A stretch of 64,000 bases of DNA, from NCBI GenBank assembly GCA_963682175.1, contig OY821770.1:15158501-15222500 (forward strand), in the 5' to 3' direction. Positions within the stretch are counted from its first letter, which is position 1. Every line of letters starts with the position of its first letter. Positions 33,268-43,794 of this stretch are shown here, piece after piece. The notes below the pieces were generated by a model, which worked only from the letters and a program-made list of their open reading frames with translations, ran no database searches and was not told the DNA's origin. The DNA is from Triglochin maritima (Eukaryota > Streptophyta > Magnoliopsida > Alismatales > Juncaginaceae). The position numbers and the translations under genes are program-made.

Positions 33268-34978
33268 ATGCCTCCGAAACGCAAGAGACTTCCCCCACGT
33301 GGCCCGAGTACCAGTGAGGAGACTGGAACCACGGATTGGGCTGAGGAGCGCTGGATGCTCTACAACACTGTGCAGAGGCTGGGCGTTCTTTTAGATCGTT
33401 AGTCTGGCAGAGAGGAGACGGCAGGGGTAGGGGCGGTGCACGACCGGTTTATGCGCCAACACCCGCCTGCATTTGATGGCAGAGGAGATTCTGAGGCCGC
33501 CGAGGACTGGGTCCTTAAGATCCATGAGATCTTCCAGGCGATTGGGAGTCTACCGGAGAGGATGGTGGGGTTGGCCACGTATGTGTTGGGCGGCGAGGCG
33601 TCCAACTGGTGGAGGACCACGGCTGCAGTGGTGTTTTCCGGGCAGGATTGATATCAGTTGGGATGAGTTCCTTAGGGAATTCAATGAGCAGTACTTCCCG
33701 GAGCATGTCAGGGACGGGAAGAGAGAGGAGTTCATGAGCCTCGAGCAGGGTGAGATGACATTGGCGGATTACGTCCGGAAGTTCAACGCTTTGGAGCGTT
33801 ATTGTCCAGAGTTTTGTGTGACCCCGATTCAGAGGGCGAGGAAGTTTATTCGGGGGCTTCGGGAGCAACTCCGTACTCGCGTGACTTACAGCATGCCTCA
33901 GACCTTAGCAGATGCTGTGAAGTTCGCGACTCTCATAGACCAGGACTATCAGGAAAATTATGCAGAGTCCAGGAGGCCCCAGGGGAGGAGCAGTGGACGT
34001 CCGGGAGCTCCACTGGCAGGAAATCCGGGCAAGAGACCCCGGATAGAGGGGAGCAGTGCACGCCAGCCTGAGCCGTGCAGGAAGTGTGGCAGAGTCCACC
34101 CAGGTCGAGAGTGTGGGAGCCGTCCTGGAGTTTGTTTCAGTTGTGGTCAGTCAGGCCATTATGCTAGAGATTGCAGGAGAGGACCAGGCGAGTCCAATTC
34201 TCGAGCAAGACCCCCAGTGATGGGTAGAGACGGAGGTCGTCGTCCTTTTGCACCACCTCAGCAGGGACAGAGGACCGGACGTGTATTCACCGTTCAGGCA
34301 GAGGAGGCGAAGGATGCCAGCACTGTGGTGGAAGGTACGCTCCTTATTGCGGGTTTGGTAGCCAGAGTGTTGTTCGATTGTGGGGCCACGCATTCCTTCA
34401 TTTCTGAGAGATTTGCGAGTGTGTTGGGCCGTACCCCTGCGATGTTGACTGTCACGTTGGAAGTCAGCACACCCTTGGGTCTGGTGGGCATTGTGGGGAG
34501 CTTCCTCCCCGGTGCCACGATTGTTTCGAAAGATCAGGAGTTTCCTGCTGATCTGATCTTGTTGCCGATGGAGGATTTCGATGTTATACTGGGGACGGAT
34601 TGGCTATCCCAATATGATGTTTGGGTTTTGTGCCGGGAGAAGAAGATTCTGATCCCGAGGAAGGGGCTACCTGATTTGCTGATCAGGGGAAGGAAGGACC
34701 GTGGTGGTCGGGTCGTAGTGTCAGCAGTGAGGGCACGAAAGCTGCTTGAGCAGGGCTGCAGAGCTTTCGTGGCTACCTTGGTCGTTCCAGATCCAGAGAT
34801 GAGGTCGTTGGAGGACATAGAGATTGTCCAGGAGTTTGGTGATGTATTTTCTGATGTTTCTAGTCTACCGCCTCACAGGGAGTTGGAGTTCGGTATTGAT
34901 TTAGTGGCGGGGACCACTCCACAGTCGAAGGCTCCTTATAGGATGGCACCGACTGAGTTGGTTGAGCTGAAGAAGTAG
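33268..34978 (+). pseudogene. Gypsy F gag-protease
   Basis: The ATG at 33268 opens MPPKRKRLPPRGPS. A TAG at 33400-33402 is in frame, then coding resumes with FMRQHPPAFDGRGDSEAAED (capsid-type retrotrans_gag). A frameshift near 33645 moves the frame to ISWDEFLREFNEQYFPEHVR, MTLADYVRKFNALERY, the zinc knuckle CFSCGQSGHYARDC (about 34132-34173) and protease LFDCGATHSFIS (about 34370-34402), where the usual DSGAT is DCGAT. An ILGTDWLSQYD motif follows, and the frame ends at TAG 34976-34978 just before RT. In active relatives gag-pol is one frame, so the two stops and the shift mark it as decayed. Confidence 0.9.
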
Positions 34979-35540
34979 CTGCAGGATCTGTTAGATACTG
35001 GGTTTATCCACCCCAGTGTCTCGCCTTGCGGAGCTCCGGTACTATTTGTGAAGAAGAAAGATGGCTCATTGTGGATGTGCATCGATTACAAGATGCTGAA
35101 CAAGGTTACGGTGAGGAATCAGTATCCTTTACCCAGGATTGAGGACCTGTTTGACCAGTTGCAGTCAACGAAGATATTTTCGAAGATTGATCTGCGATCC
35201 GGGTATCATCAGTTGAGGATCAGAGAGGCAGACATTCAAAAGACCACGTTTAGGACAAGACACGGTCACTATGAGTTTCTAGTGATGCCGTTCGGATTGA
35301 CGAACGCGCTTGCAGCTTTCATGGATCTGATGAACAGGATGTTCAGTCAATACCTCAACCGATTTGTGGTGGTCTTCGTAGATGACATCTTGGTATATTC
35401 ACCGGACATAGAGCAGCAAAGGGAGCACTTGCGGATCGTACTTGGCCTTCTGAGAGATCATCAGTTGTACGCTAAGTTTTCTAAATGCGAGTTCTGGTTA
35501 GACAGTGTCGCGTTTCTTGGTCACATTGTATCTGGGGACA
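34979..35540 (+). pseudogene. Gypsy F reverse transcriptase (partial)
   Basis: It continues the frame after TAG with [71 protein letters not shown], the catalytic [11 protein letters not shown] (about 35367-35400), and [20 protein letters not shown] to [10 protein letters not shown]. The fingers and palm motifs are complete, including the YVDD-equivalent FVDD. Just after FLGHIVSGD the sequence jumps to the integrase C-terminal part; RNase H is absent. The join shares a GGGGAC word, suggesting a short-homology deletion. Confidence 0.92.
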
Positions 35541-36346
35541 CGGTTGAAGTTTAGTACAACATTCCACCCACAGACAGATGGGAAGTCTGAGAGGACGATC
35601 CAGACTCTGGAGGATATGCTGAGAGCATGTGCTCTGGATTGGGCAGGGCACTGGGATGAGCATCTACCGCTGATGGAGTTAACCTACAACAACAGTTACC
35701 ATTCGAGTATCGGAATGGCACCGTACGAGGCGTTGTACGGGAGACCTTGTAGATCGCCAGTGTGCTGGAGCGATGTAGGCGAGAGACAGCTGATCGGGCC
35801 TGAGATTGTGCAGATGTATGCCGAGAAAGTTGATGTGATCAGGCAGAGATTGGTGACAGCTCAGAGTAGGCAGAAGAGCTACGCTGATAAGCGTAGACGT
35901 GCATTGATGTTCGAGGTAGGCGATCACGTTTTCCTGAAGATTTCACCATCTCGAGGAGTGATGAGGTTCGGGAAGAAAGGGAAGCTCAGTCCGAGGTACG
36001 TCGGGCCGTTTGAGATTCTCGATCGGATCGGAGAGGTTGCCTACAGGATCGCTTTGCCGCCGCAGTTTTCGGGTCTTCACAACGTCTTCCACGTTTCTAT
36101 GTTGAGGAAGTATGTAGCGGATCCTTCTCACGTGATTCAGTTAGAGGTTCCGGAGATCCAGCAGGATTTGTCTCTCGAGGAGAGACCTGTGGAGATCGTG
36201 GATCGGATGGACCACCAGCTCAGGAGGAGGACCATTCCGATGGTGAAGGTCAGGTGGCAGCACCATAGTGAGCGAGAGGCTACTTGGGAAGTTAAGGAAG
36301 AGGTCTGGAAGGAGTTCCCGGAATTGTTTGGTGAGTTTCGGTCCTA
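35541..36346 (+). pseudogene. Gypsy F integrase C-terminal part and chromodomain-like tail
   Basis: The frame [20 protein letters not shown] begins at about 35529 and is the end of the integrase core. It is followed by RTIQTLEDMLRACALDW, LPLMELTYNNSYHSSIGMAP, YEALYGRPCRSP, a GPY/F-type segment (KLSPRYVGPFEILDRIGEVA), LPPQFSGLHNVFHVSMLRKY and PVEIVDRMDHQLRRRTIPMV with VRWQHHSEREATWE, the degenerate chromodomain seen in Tekay-type elements. It stops at TAA 36345-36347. The segment is open for about 270 codons, so this part is less decayed than gag. Confidence 0.93.
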
Positions 36347-36381
36347 ATTTCGTAGACGAAATTCTTTTAAGGAGGGTGGAT

Positions 36382-38052
36382 TGTAATATCCTAAATCCTT
36401 ACTTAGGACTAATCATGTTTTGGCCTTGATTAGGTGCTTAATTGGTGGTTTGGATGGAGGGCTGAGATTGATTTGGAAGGGATGTGATGGATGGTGGAGA
36501 TTGGAGGGGAAAAGTATATATTTTGGTGAGTATTACTCTCTCTCTCTCGCGTTTCCTCTCTCTCTCCTGCTCAAATCCTCTCTCTCTCTGATCAGATCTC
36601 CGGTGTGCGGAGGAGCTCGAGCCGTGGGTTTCAGAAGGCGAGGCGAGGATCAGACGTTCTCCGGTGAGGGTAGAATCGTTGCTCGGTCGGAGTTCGTCGG
36701 AGAAGGTGTTTGGTGAGGAGAAGCTCGCCGTTGGGTCTTCGAAGGCTTCTTCAAGTCTTCAAGGTATGTCAAGCTTTACTTTGTTGCTCACATATGCTTT
36801 GGTGAGTGTTGGGGTGGTCGACGGTAGGCCGGAGGGCTCGTCGGACCCGTGCAGCTACGTTCTGCACTATAAACGGTCGACCGGTGGCATGGTTCGGTCG
36901 ACCGATCGTAGAGTAATTTGGGCGAAATCCCTTGTACCGGTCGAACGATACCTTGGTGGTGGTCGACTGGTAGTACATTTCGAGCAAGGGATGGAGACTC
37001 TGTGTGTTTTCGGTCGAACGGGATCCCTTACCGGTCGACCGAAAGCACTGTAGTATGTCGGTTGGGGGCGTTGACCATCTAAACGGTCGACCGCTCATTG
37101 ACTTTGTCCGACCGGAACTTAAGTTAACTTATTGGCCGGTCGACCCGAAGTGTTGTTTCGGTCGACCGTTGCACTATGTTCGGATTGAGTTTGGTCCTGG
37201 CCATTTTCGGTCGACCGATGTTTGCATGTGGTTCGACCGTTGGTGCTTTTTACTGTGGAGTGAGTTTTCACTGGTCGAATTCGGTCGAACGGGACCCCCT
37301 TTGCCGTTCGACCGATTGACAGTTTTGTTGGTTGGGCCAGTCCTGTGAAGAGGATCCAGTCGACCAGTTGAGAGGTTTTGTTCGACCGTTTGGTACGGTT
37401 TTTGTGTGTTTTTGTGTTGTGGAGCCAGCTCGAGATGGCAACGGATCTCCGGCCCTAGAGGGGTGACCGGTGCCGGCCTGAGAGTGGTCTTCTGGAGCAG
37501 CTCAAGATGGCAGCGGTACAGACGATACCGACCTGAGAGTGATCCAGCGTGTTAGCCGAGGATGTTTCCGGCTGTGGTGCCTGGGGCACGTGTGAGGGTT
37601 GGGCTAGAGGACCCGCGAGACCCGTCACTGGTTGGTGTCTACTGTGGTAGGGAGAGAGTTCCCGGGCGCCCAGTGAGACGATGGATGGTTATCGCATTTC
37701 ATATCATACATGTTCTAGCTGTCTAGTTCTTTTATTGTGATAGAAGTTTGGCATACGGGGTTTCCTCTCGGGAAACTCAGGCATATTCATGTTTTATGTT
37801 AGGTCATAGGCAGCATTAGGAGGTGGTGACCGAGGAGGAGCGCTTTCGGTGCCCGATCCTGCTTTCCTTGTTTTGAGGTCTGAGTGATTACATGTATATT
37901 TTCCTTAGCTTTTGTTGTAATCACACTTTTGTAAAACTCTCAGATATATATTGTATATATGTCGGTACACCAGTTGTCCATTTTCTTCGGTAATATCCTC
38001 GTGTTGTGTTTTATTAAAAATTTAAATTTCTTCCGCTTTCGAGGATGTTACA
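36382..38052 (+). mobile_element. 3' LTR of gypsy F, 1671 bp
   Basis: It starts TGTAATATCC directly after the purine tract and ends GAGGATGTTACA before CAAAC. It holds six exact CGGTCGACCG palindromes (36874, 36895, 37032, 37084, 37159, 37208), two GGTCGAACGG hairpin cassettes (37012, 37283), a CT-rich tract (36538-36600) and a TATATATTGTATATATG box near 37943. It is related to the partial LTR at 1-1610. Confidence 0.93.
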
Positions 38053-38479
38053 CAAACTAATGAAAACAAGGAATGACGGATCCCGTAAACAAATCAGAGA
38101 AAAATGTTCATAGGGGCCGTCGTTAGTCACATTCTATTACAGGAAAAAAGATTGTGAAGAAAATACAAAGAAAGAGGAGTTTTAAGAAAACGCTTCAACA
38201 TTTTATAATACAAATTGAGCCATTCGACTTTGCGATTAGACATTGCCATAACAACTGAGTGTTAATCAGGTTTCAGTATTGTACTAAATTGTAATTTGAT
38301 TTGTCTACTACGTCATATTTATTAAACGAAAGAATACATTCTTTTGTGCAATGTAGGATCGTATCAAGTTGACCTTTGGAGATGGTGCATAAAATTTTAG
38401 AATTACTTCCAAAAAAGCAAGCAAATTAATCTACATGAATTTCTAAAATTGCAAATCGAAAATGCTATGCATGAGAGAA

Positions 38480-39325
38480 GAATAAGATGAATGTCTTGGT
38501 GTAACATCTGATATTTCCCTTTCCTTGTTCTTTCTCCCGAGGTTGTTCAGCTTCCATTTGTTTGTTTTCTCGACCAATACTTTTGTCTCCCGTTAAAGAG
38601 TTTTAATCTTTAATTTTTGCAAAAAACTTCTCTCTTTTGCATTGAGAGAGTTTCTTGATTCACAAGCAAACTCTCTGACATTGAGATGGTTGGTGGAGTT
38701 GGCCAACATATATACTTTTTTTATGAAATCACTATATTCTGGCCTAAGCCCATGGATAATAATCCTCATCATTCTAGGCTCACTAATATCTTAGACTCTA
38801 AATCTAACTAAGATATGTCACGACAGAGTTCTCTTGTTTGATAAAGTACTGGTTGATCAACTTATTTCCTTGTTTGATGGACATCAACTCGTTCTACAAA
38901 AGTTAAATGTGAACGCTAAGTCTTTGTGAGAAGAGTGACTTGAGTGTATCTCACACTGCCTTGCATCTTCAAGTACATTCTCAAGCAAAACATTTTCTAT
39001 TGTTGTCGTGATCACATACATGGCCCTTCCCATCTTTATCTTTCACCTTCTGCTCACTTCAACATTTTCCGCAGGAGGTGATCTGGTTTTGTTCCCAGCC
39101 ACTATCACCCATACATCTTGTCATTGCAAGTATGACTCCAAGTAGTAACTCCAATATTTGTAGTTTCCACCATTGAGCTTCTTGATTCCATCGAATGAGT
39201 TTTACAATCCGCCATCACCTCTTGATTTGGAACTGATTTAATAAACTCATTCAGTGTGATCTTCAACTCTTCCGCAACGCTTCAATTATGTGGTTTCCGA
39301 AGGACGGTCACCACGAACATCACTG
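38480..39325 (-). pseudogene. Copia J gag
   Basis: The minus strand reads LNGGNYKYWSYYLESYLQ (about 39165), VAGNKTRSPPAENVEVSRR, KIKMGRAMYVITTTIENVLL (about 39020), a frameshifted DARLQFLENE-type region ending SINQYF, then RMMRIIIHGLRPEYSDFIKK (about 38775) and a basic Lys/Asn-rich end near 38480. This is the copia gag pattern (NGGNY.yW...Le.yL...W.iv.G; HGLRPEY). Many stops and shifts make it a pseudogene. Downstream pol is absent and the fragment fades before gypsy F at 38057. Confidence 0.8.
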
Positions 39326-39333
39326 ATACTTAT

Positions 39334-39832
39334 TCAATAGAAGAGACTCAAAGATAAATAAAATGTTAGTTTTATTTATAACAACTAATGTCCAATACTA
39401 CAACTTACACTTACACTTACACTTACACTATCTATCTTGTGAGACACACTCACAAGTCACAACTACTCTTTCTACTACTATATTCACTCTAAAACAATAC
39501 TCTCTATTACAATACACACTCCCTAACTAATACAACTACAATATTGTCTCTTTCTAGTGGTGGAAACCAACTCTTATTTGGGATGCATGAGATGGTGATG
39601 GACACCCATATTTATAGTGTGAGATTAAAACTTGTGGAGAAAGAAGAAATTTCTATATCCAACATCAACCCAGATCCAAACCCAAGTCCAACATGATAAA
39701 TTACTTAATCTAATTGTGAGCTCAATCCAGTAGGTTCTATATCTAGAGATTTCATACCCAAGAAATTTTATTTTCCTCATTTCTTAGGAGAATTCTAGAA
39801 ATTTCTAGAGAAATCTGTTGTAGTATTGGACA
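39334..39832 (-). mobile_element. Copia J 5' LTR (approximate ends)
   Basis: A degenerate primer site, AGTATCAGTGA on the minus strand (about 39333-39322), marks the LTR's 3' end. The upstream TGTCCAATACTACAAC (39832 downward) is the likely start. A minus-strand TATA box (CACTATAAATATGG, about 39618-39605) and TACACT hexamer repeats (39404-39431) are inside. A perfect 25-bp inverted repeat joins 39380-39404 and 39817-39841. No target duplication was found, so the ends are approximate. Confidence 0.6.
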
Positions 39833-39844
39833 TTAGTTGTTGGA

Positions 39845-40790
39845 TGGTGCATAACCGATTCTGTGCTCTCAGAAATATCCTCCAAACCGATTCTGTGCTC
39901 GAAGAGCTGTGTCTGACGTTGTGTCATACGTCGTCGCAATCGCAGACCGTACTGCATGCTCTGGCATCGGGATGTCAACCGGAAATATCCTCTCAGGTGA
40001 AGTCGTCCTACAACCCAGGTGAAGTCGTCCTACTCTCGGAAATATCCTCCAAACTGATTCTGTGCTTGAAGAGCTGTGTCTGACGTCGTGTCATACGTCG
40101 TCGCAATCGCAGACCGTACTGCATGCTCTGGCATCGGGATGTCAACCGGAATCACCTAAACGTAACCTAACTGACGCAAGACGCGATCAGGTAAATAAGA
40201 CTCTGTGATATCCCGATAACGAATAACGCCTATAAATGTAGTCTTCGACACATCTCCAGCAGGCTGCAATGTCATCATTGAACGTCAAGCCTGCAATGTC
40301 GTGCATGCTCTGTGCCGATTATGGCACTTAACAACCTTCCGATCCTTACCCTCCTAAATGCGTCTAGCGATGTGGCCTCCAAAACTCTAAATGATGCTGT
40401 CATCTAGAGGACCACCAGACATCATACTCGTCACGATCCAAGAATCGTCCACAACCCTCTTCTTCTTCTGAGCTCGGCCGTTTGCAGTGCACGAACTCGA
40501 ATCACCGATCACAAACCGGTCACCTCGACCCTTTCTACTGACCCACTCAGCCTAAGGAATACAATGTCGTCCCCGTCCTCGACCATACTGCTGTCTCGCC
40601 TCCTCCTGCGGCTCCAAGTCATACCGACCCCCATCGTCAATCTCGTCGTGACTCCCCACCTCATCTGTATCATCCTCATCATCAAAAGAATCCTTAGGTG
40701 TCTGACGACAACGTAAAATATCTCTCTCTCCTAACTGAATCAGAAATACTCTGTCTTCGTGGATGACAGTGACCTGACTCATCTGCTAAA
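39845..40790 (-). pseudogene. MAIN-like plant mobile domain (PMD) remnant
   Basis: The minus strand from 40782 gives an acidic leader (DSFDDEDDTDEVGSHDEIDD), stop, a basic segment, then MSGGPLDDSII, stop, SFGGHIARRI, stop, EGKDRKVVKCHNRHRAC, which matches the PMD opening GGP.d.SLi.sfggHva..iW.G...vlKchnr. Further down, TFIGVIRYRDITESYLPDRV and LRQLGYV, stop, VIPVDIP (about 40215-40130) match the family's later YhPeRVLRQfG..Q.IP motif. The region between is deleted. Such genes encode MAIN-type proteins or are carried by transposons; this one has at least four stops. It includes a 119-bp duplication. Confidence 0.7.
39866..40151. repeat. 119-bp direct duplication
   Basis: 39866-39984 and 40033-40151 are near-identical copies (GAAATATCCTCCAAA start, GGGATGTCAACCGGAA end). 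They are separated by 48 bp that itself repeats CAGGTGAAGTCGTCCTAC twice. It lies at the truncated end of the PMD remnant. The similarity is high, so the duplication is recent compared with the decay of the gene. Confidence 0.9.
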
Positions 40791-41250
40791 CTATGTAAGA
40801 GAATTGATTTCCATTTTCCTTCACAGTAACCCGATGACTATTAATTCAATTTAGAAATAAAATTTTGTTAATGGATTTACAAATTGATCATGAAATTAAT
40901 TATAATAATTAATCAATTTAACTAATTACTAAACTAATTTAACTAATTATTAACTTAATAATCAATTTATTTAGCAATTATAAAAAATTATAATCAATTT
41001 AAATAAAACAAAATTCTGAAAAAAGGGAGGGGTGTCCGTCGGAGCCCCCCCCCCCCCCCCTGGGGAAGGCGTCTGACGGAGCCACCTCCCCCAAGGAGGG
41101 GCGGCTCCAGCGGGCGCCCCCCAGTTTGGGTCGGGCGTTCGCGGGAGACGGCTTCAGCGGACGCCCGCTCGTTGGGTCAGGCGTCTCTTGCGAATAGACT
41201 GAGGCGCCCGCTGACTCTTTTTTGGGCATCCGAGACATGTTTTTAGGTGA
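40791..41250. mobile_element. AT-rich arm and GC-rich end of a MITE-like element
   Basis: 40840-41020 is extremely AT-rich (AATTAATTA words). 41030-41225 switches abruptly to GC-rich, CpG-dense sequence with a run of C (about 41046-41061) and repeated GCGGACGCCCGCT / GGGTCGGGCGTTC words. The same AT-then-GC architecture with a homopolymer is seen in the Harbinger-like element at 30480-30713. I cannot fix both termini. Confidence 0.4.
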
Positions 41251-43790
41251 ATATGAGTGTAGTATGAAAAGAGAGTAGTGTTAGGAGAGTAAAATGAAGA
41301 GTTATATGAGTAGAAAGGACAGAAAGACAAAATGGTAATTCGCGTACGATTTAAGTAGTTTTCCAACGATGAATAGCAGTTCAGAAAAAAATAGTCGAAC
41401 AAACAAAACTCTCTGATAATTACTTCTTGTGGTGACAGTAGACCGAAAACGAAAACAGCCAGGCCTTAAAGTTGGGTAATCCAACGACCATAAGAAAGAG
41501 ATATTATAAAACAAAACGACTATAAGAAAGAGAGACAACTCTCCCTACGTTAATTTTTTAACTAATTACGGAAAATAGTGCACATGGCAAATGGTCCACC
41601 CTTAAATGGTTCAAAGTATAAGGTGATAGGATAGTGAAAATGTCTATCCTAAGAGGACACAATCGAGCCATAGCAAGGGCACGAATATGTATTCACAACC
41701 AAGAAGATAGGACAAAAAATTGACCTGTTAATGGTCCTAGAGAAGCAAATCAATTATGAAAATAATTGATCTAGCATGGTTATTGTGTAGACTTGAGTTT
41801 TTATTTTTCATTTTTTTTAAAACTTTTTTAGAGGTCGAAAGATAACGATTATGTGAATTTTTAAAGTCATTGGACCAAAATTGAAAAAAAAAACATCATA
41901 TCCCAAGGCTTTGATAGTTGGGGGGATTGTAGTACTAAAATCGTTGGGATTAGGAAGGGCTGTGGTATTATAAGAATGCGCTTATGAGTACACATTATAT
42001 AGAAACTATTTCAATTAGTGTAACCAGTGTTGCCAACAAATCCATATCACGTAACTAAGTCGTCATCTCCTTCGTAAAAAACTAGGAATTCAGCATACCC
42101 CTGAGTGAACCTCAATTAATACGCATGAGTGCCCATGGGCCATGACTTGATTACCGATACTGAGAAATTCTTTGCTCTTGGATAATGACCAATACCTAAA
42201 CTTGAGCGTAGACTTTACTATAGGGTTGACTGAGCCCTCTGGAAGTATGCACTTCCTCCTTTGAAATCGAAAATTTGAGTCATAAAAAAATGCTCCATAG
42301 ATGTGAGTTTTCCCTTTTGCATTTGGTTAGAATAAAAGAAAAAAGAAAAATGGAAAAAATGTAATTAACCACCATAATCGATACCATAGTATTTATCTCT
42401 TGTCGTTGTCGATAATAATGTATCTAGATATTGTATATTTTAGTGGAGCTCAAATTCGAGTTCTTCAACAGGTTCTTGTGCCGATTGCATCATTGTAGTG
42501 TCTTAATTAAGAAAGAAAAGAAGACAGGTCGGGTTGACGAAGACTTGCGACTTGAGGGTGGTTACAACTTACAATAGTTTATTTAGAAACAGACAACCCC
42601 AATGGGAACCACCATGTGGAAGTTCTGATGGCAATAAACAAAATAAGATGCTTAAGAGTGGAAACAGTACTGAAGCCCAACTTGAACTAATGGTTTTGAA
42701 CTTAGCTATATGTATGGTGGTCCCAAGTGTGTAAATGTAAAGTTAGCCGCAACACTGAACTCAGCCAACATTATGTGTACTTGTAGGGTCAATGTTCTTT
42801 GCTTTGAATTCTCAATGAGTTGGGCTGCTTATATCGAGTTTATAATTTTCTATATATAGGTGTATTGTGTAATTTCAAATCTTCTGAAAATGTTAGAAGT
42901 GACGTATAATTCAACATAAACTGCGGCAAACAGAGAATTAGATAGATATGTTGATGTGGAGTAGACAAATGGTTTGAGGTGCAAGCGTGAAAATTTTGAC
43001 TTTCACATGAAGAAAGACTTTCAATTCTCAAGCGGTCAACTATTCAGATCAAAAGTAATCCACTATCAATTTTCATTCTCAAAACCAGCCAATTTGGTTT
43101 TATATGTTGCATGGAAATCGTGGATGGCTTAATTAGTTCAGAACGAAAACATGGCTTAAGGGCTTAACCTTGTTTTTCATACGGAGCACACACAAGTCAG
43201 CACTAGATAATTCGATCTAACTTAACTTATACGGCTATAGCCTATACTTTCCAACTTGACATTTTAACTCAAATATACCTTGTACTTTCCAACTATAATT
43301 TATAACTTTACTCTTTCATTGACCATCTCTAAATATTTAGTATCTAAATCTGATCTTTTTAATTATATCCTTCACTTGCGCGCATGTTTTTGTTGCAAAG
43401 AATTTGGTTAGTCTCGACAATTACATCACTATGACGCCATTGCGATGTCATTTGATTTCGTTTTATTTCAACGTTTGTTTCGTATACCCGCATATCAATA
43501 TCATCCCTTTATTTTACTTTCTGCATCTCTGCTTTTCTTTTCTTTTTTTCTTCGGCTGCATATATATTTGCGTCATGCTGAGCAACGATCTAAAAGATTA
43601 CTGATAAAAAACCCTAAAATGAGAAATATTTAAAAAAAAGTAGTATGTCAAATTTTGAGAAAACATGATAAAACGCAAAAGGTTGACATAAATAATGATA
43701 AGATTTCGATACCACTTAACACTACAAATTCCGCTTACTTAGTTAAGATGATTTATAGAGAACCAAAACAAATTTAAATGTGGTGTGATT
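41251..43790. other. Intergenic spacer
   Basis: No gene could be supported. 41250-41560 is purine-rich on the plus strand and probably flanks the MITE. 41560-43790 is AT-rich with only short, domain-free frames. Confidence 0.4.
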
Positions 43791-43794
43791 TGAC

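Larger units (their letters stand above)
33085..38052 (+). mobile_element. Gypsy element F (chromovirus-like), internally deleted
   Basis: The element is bounded by perfect 5-bp duplications CAAAC (33080-33084 and 38053-38057). Order: 53-bp remnant 5' LTR (33085-33137), a primer site TTAGTATCAGAGC (33140-33152, one base off TTGGTATCAGAGC), gag-protease, RT, integrase end with chromodomain-like tail, a purine tract (AAGGAGGGTGGAT, about 36369-36381), and a 1671-bp 3' LTR. RT before integrase, the tail domain and a protease with CGAT suggest the Tekay/Del clade. About 1.3-1.5 kb, covering RNase H, the integrase zinc finger and most of its catalytic core, is missing at about 35535. Confidence 0.92.
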
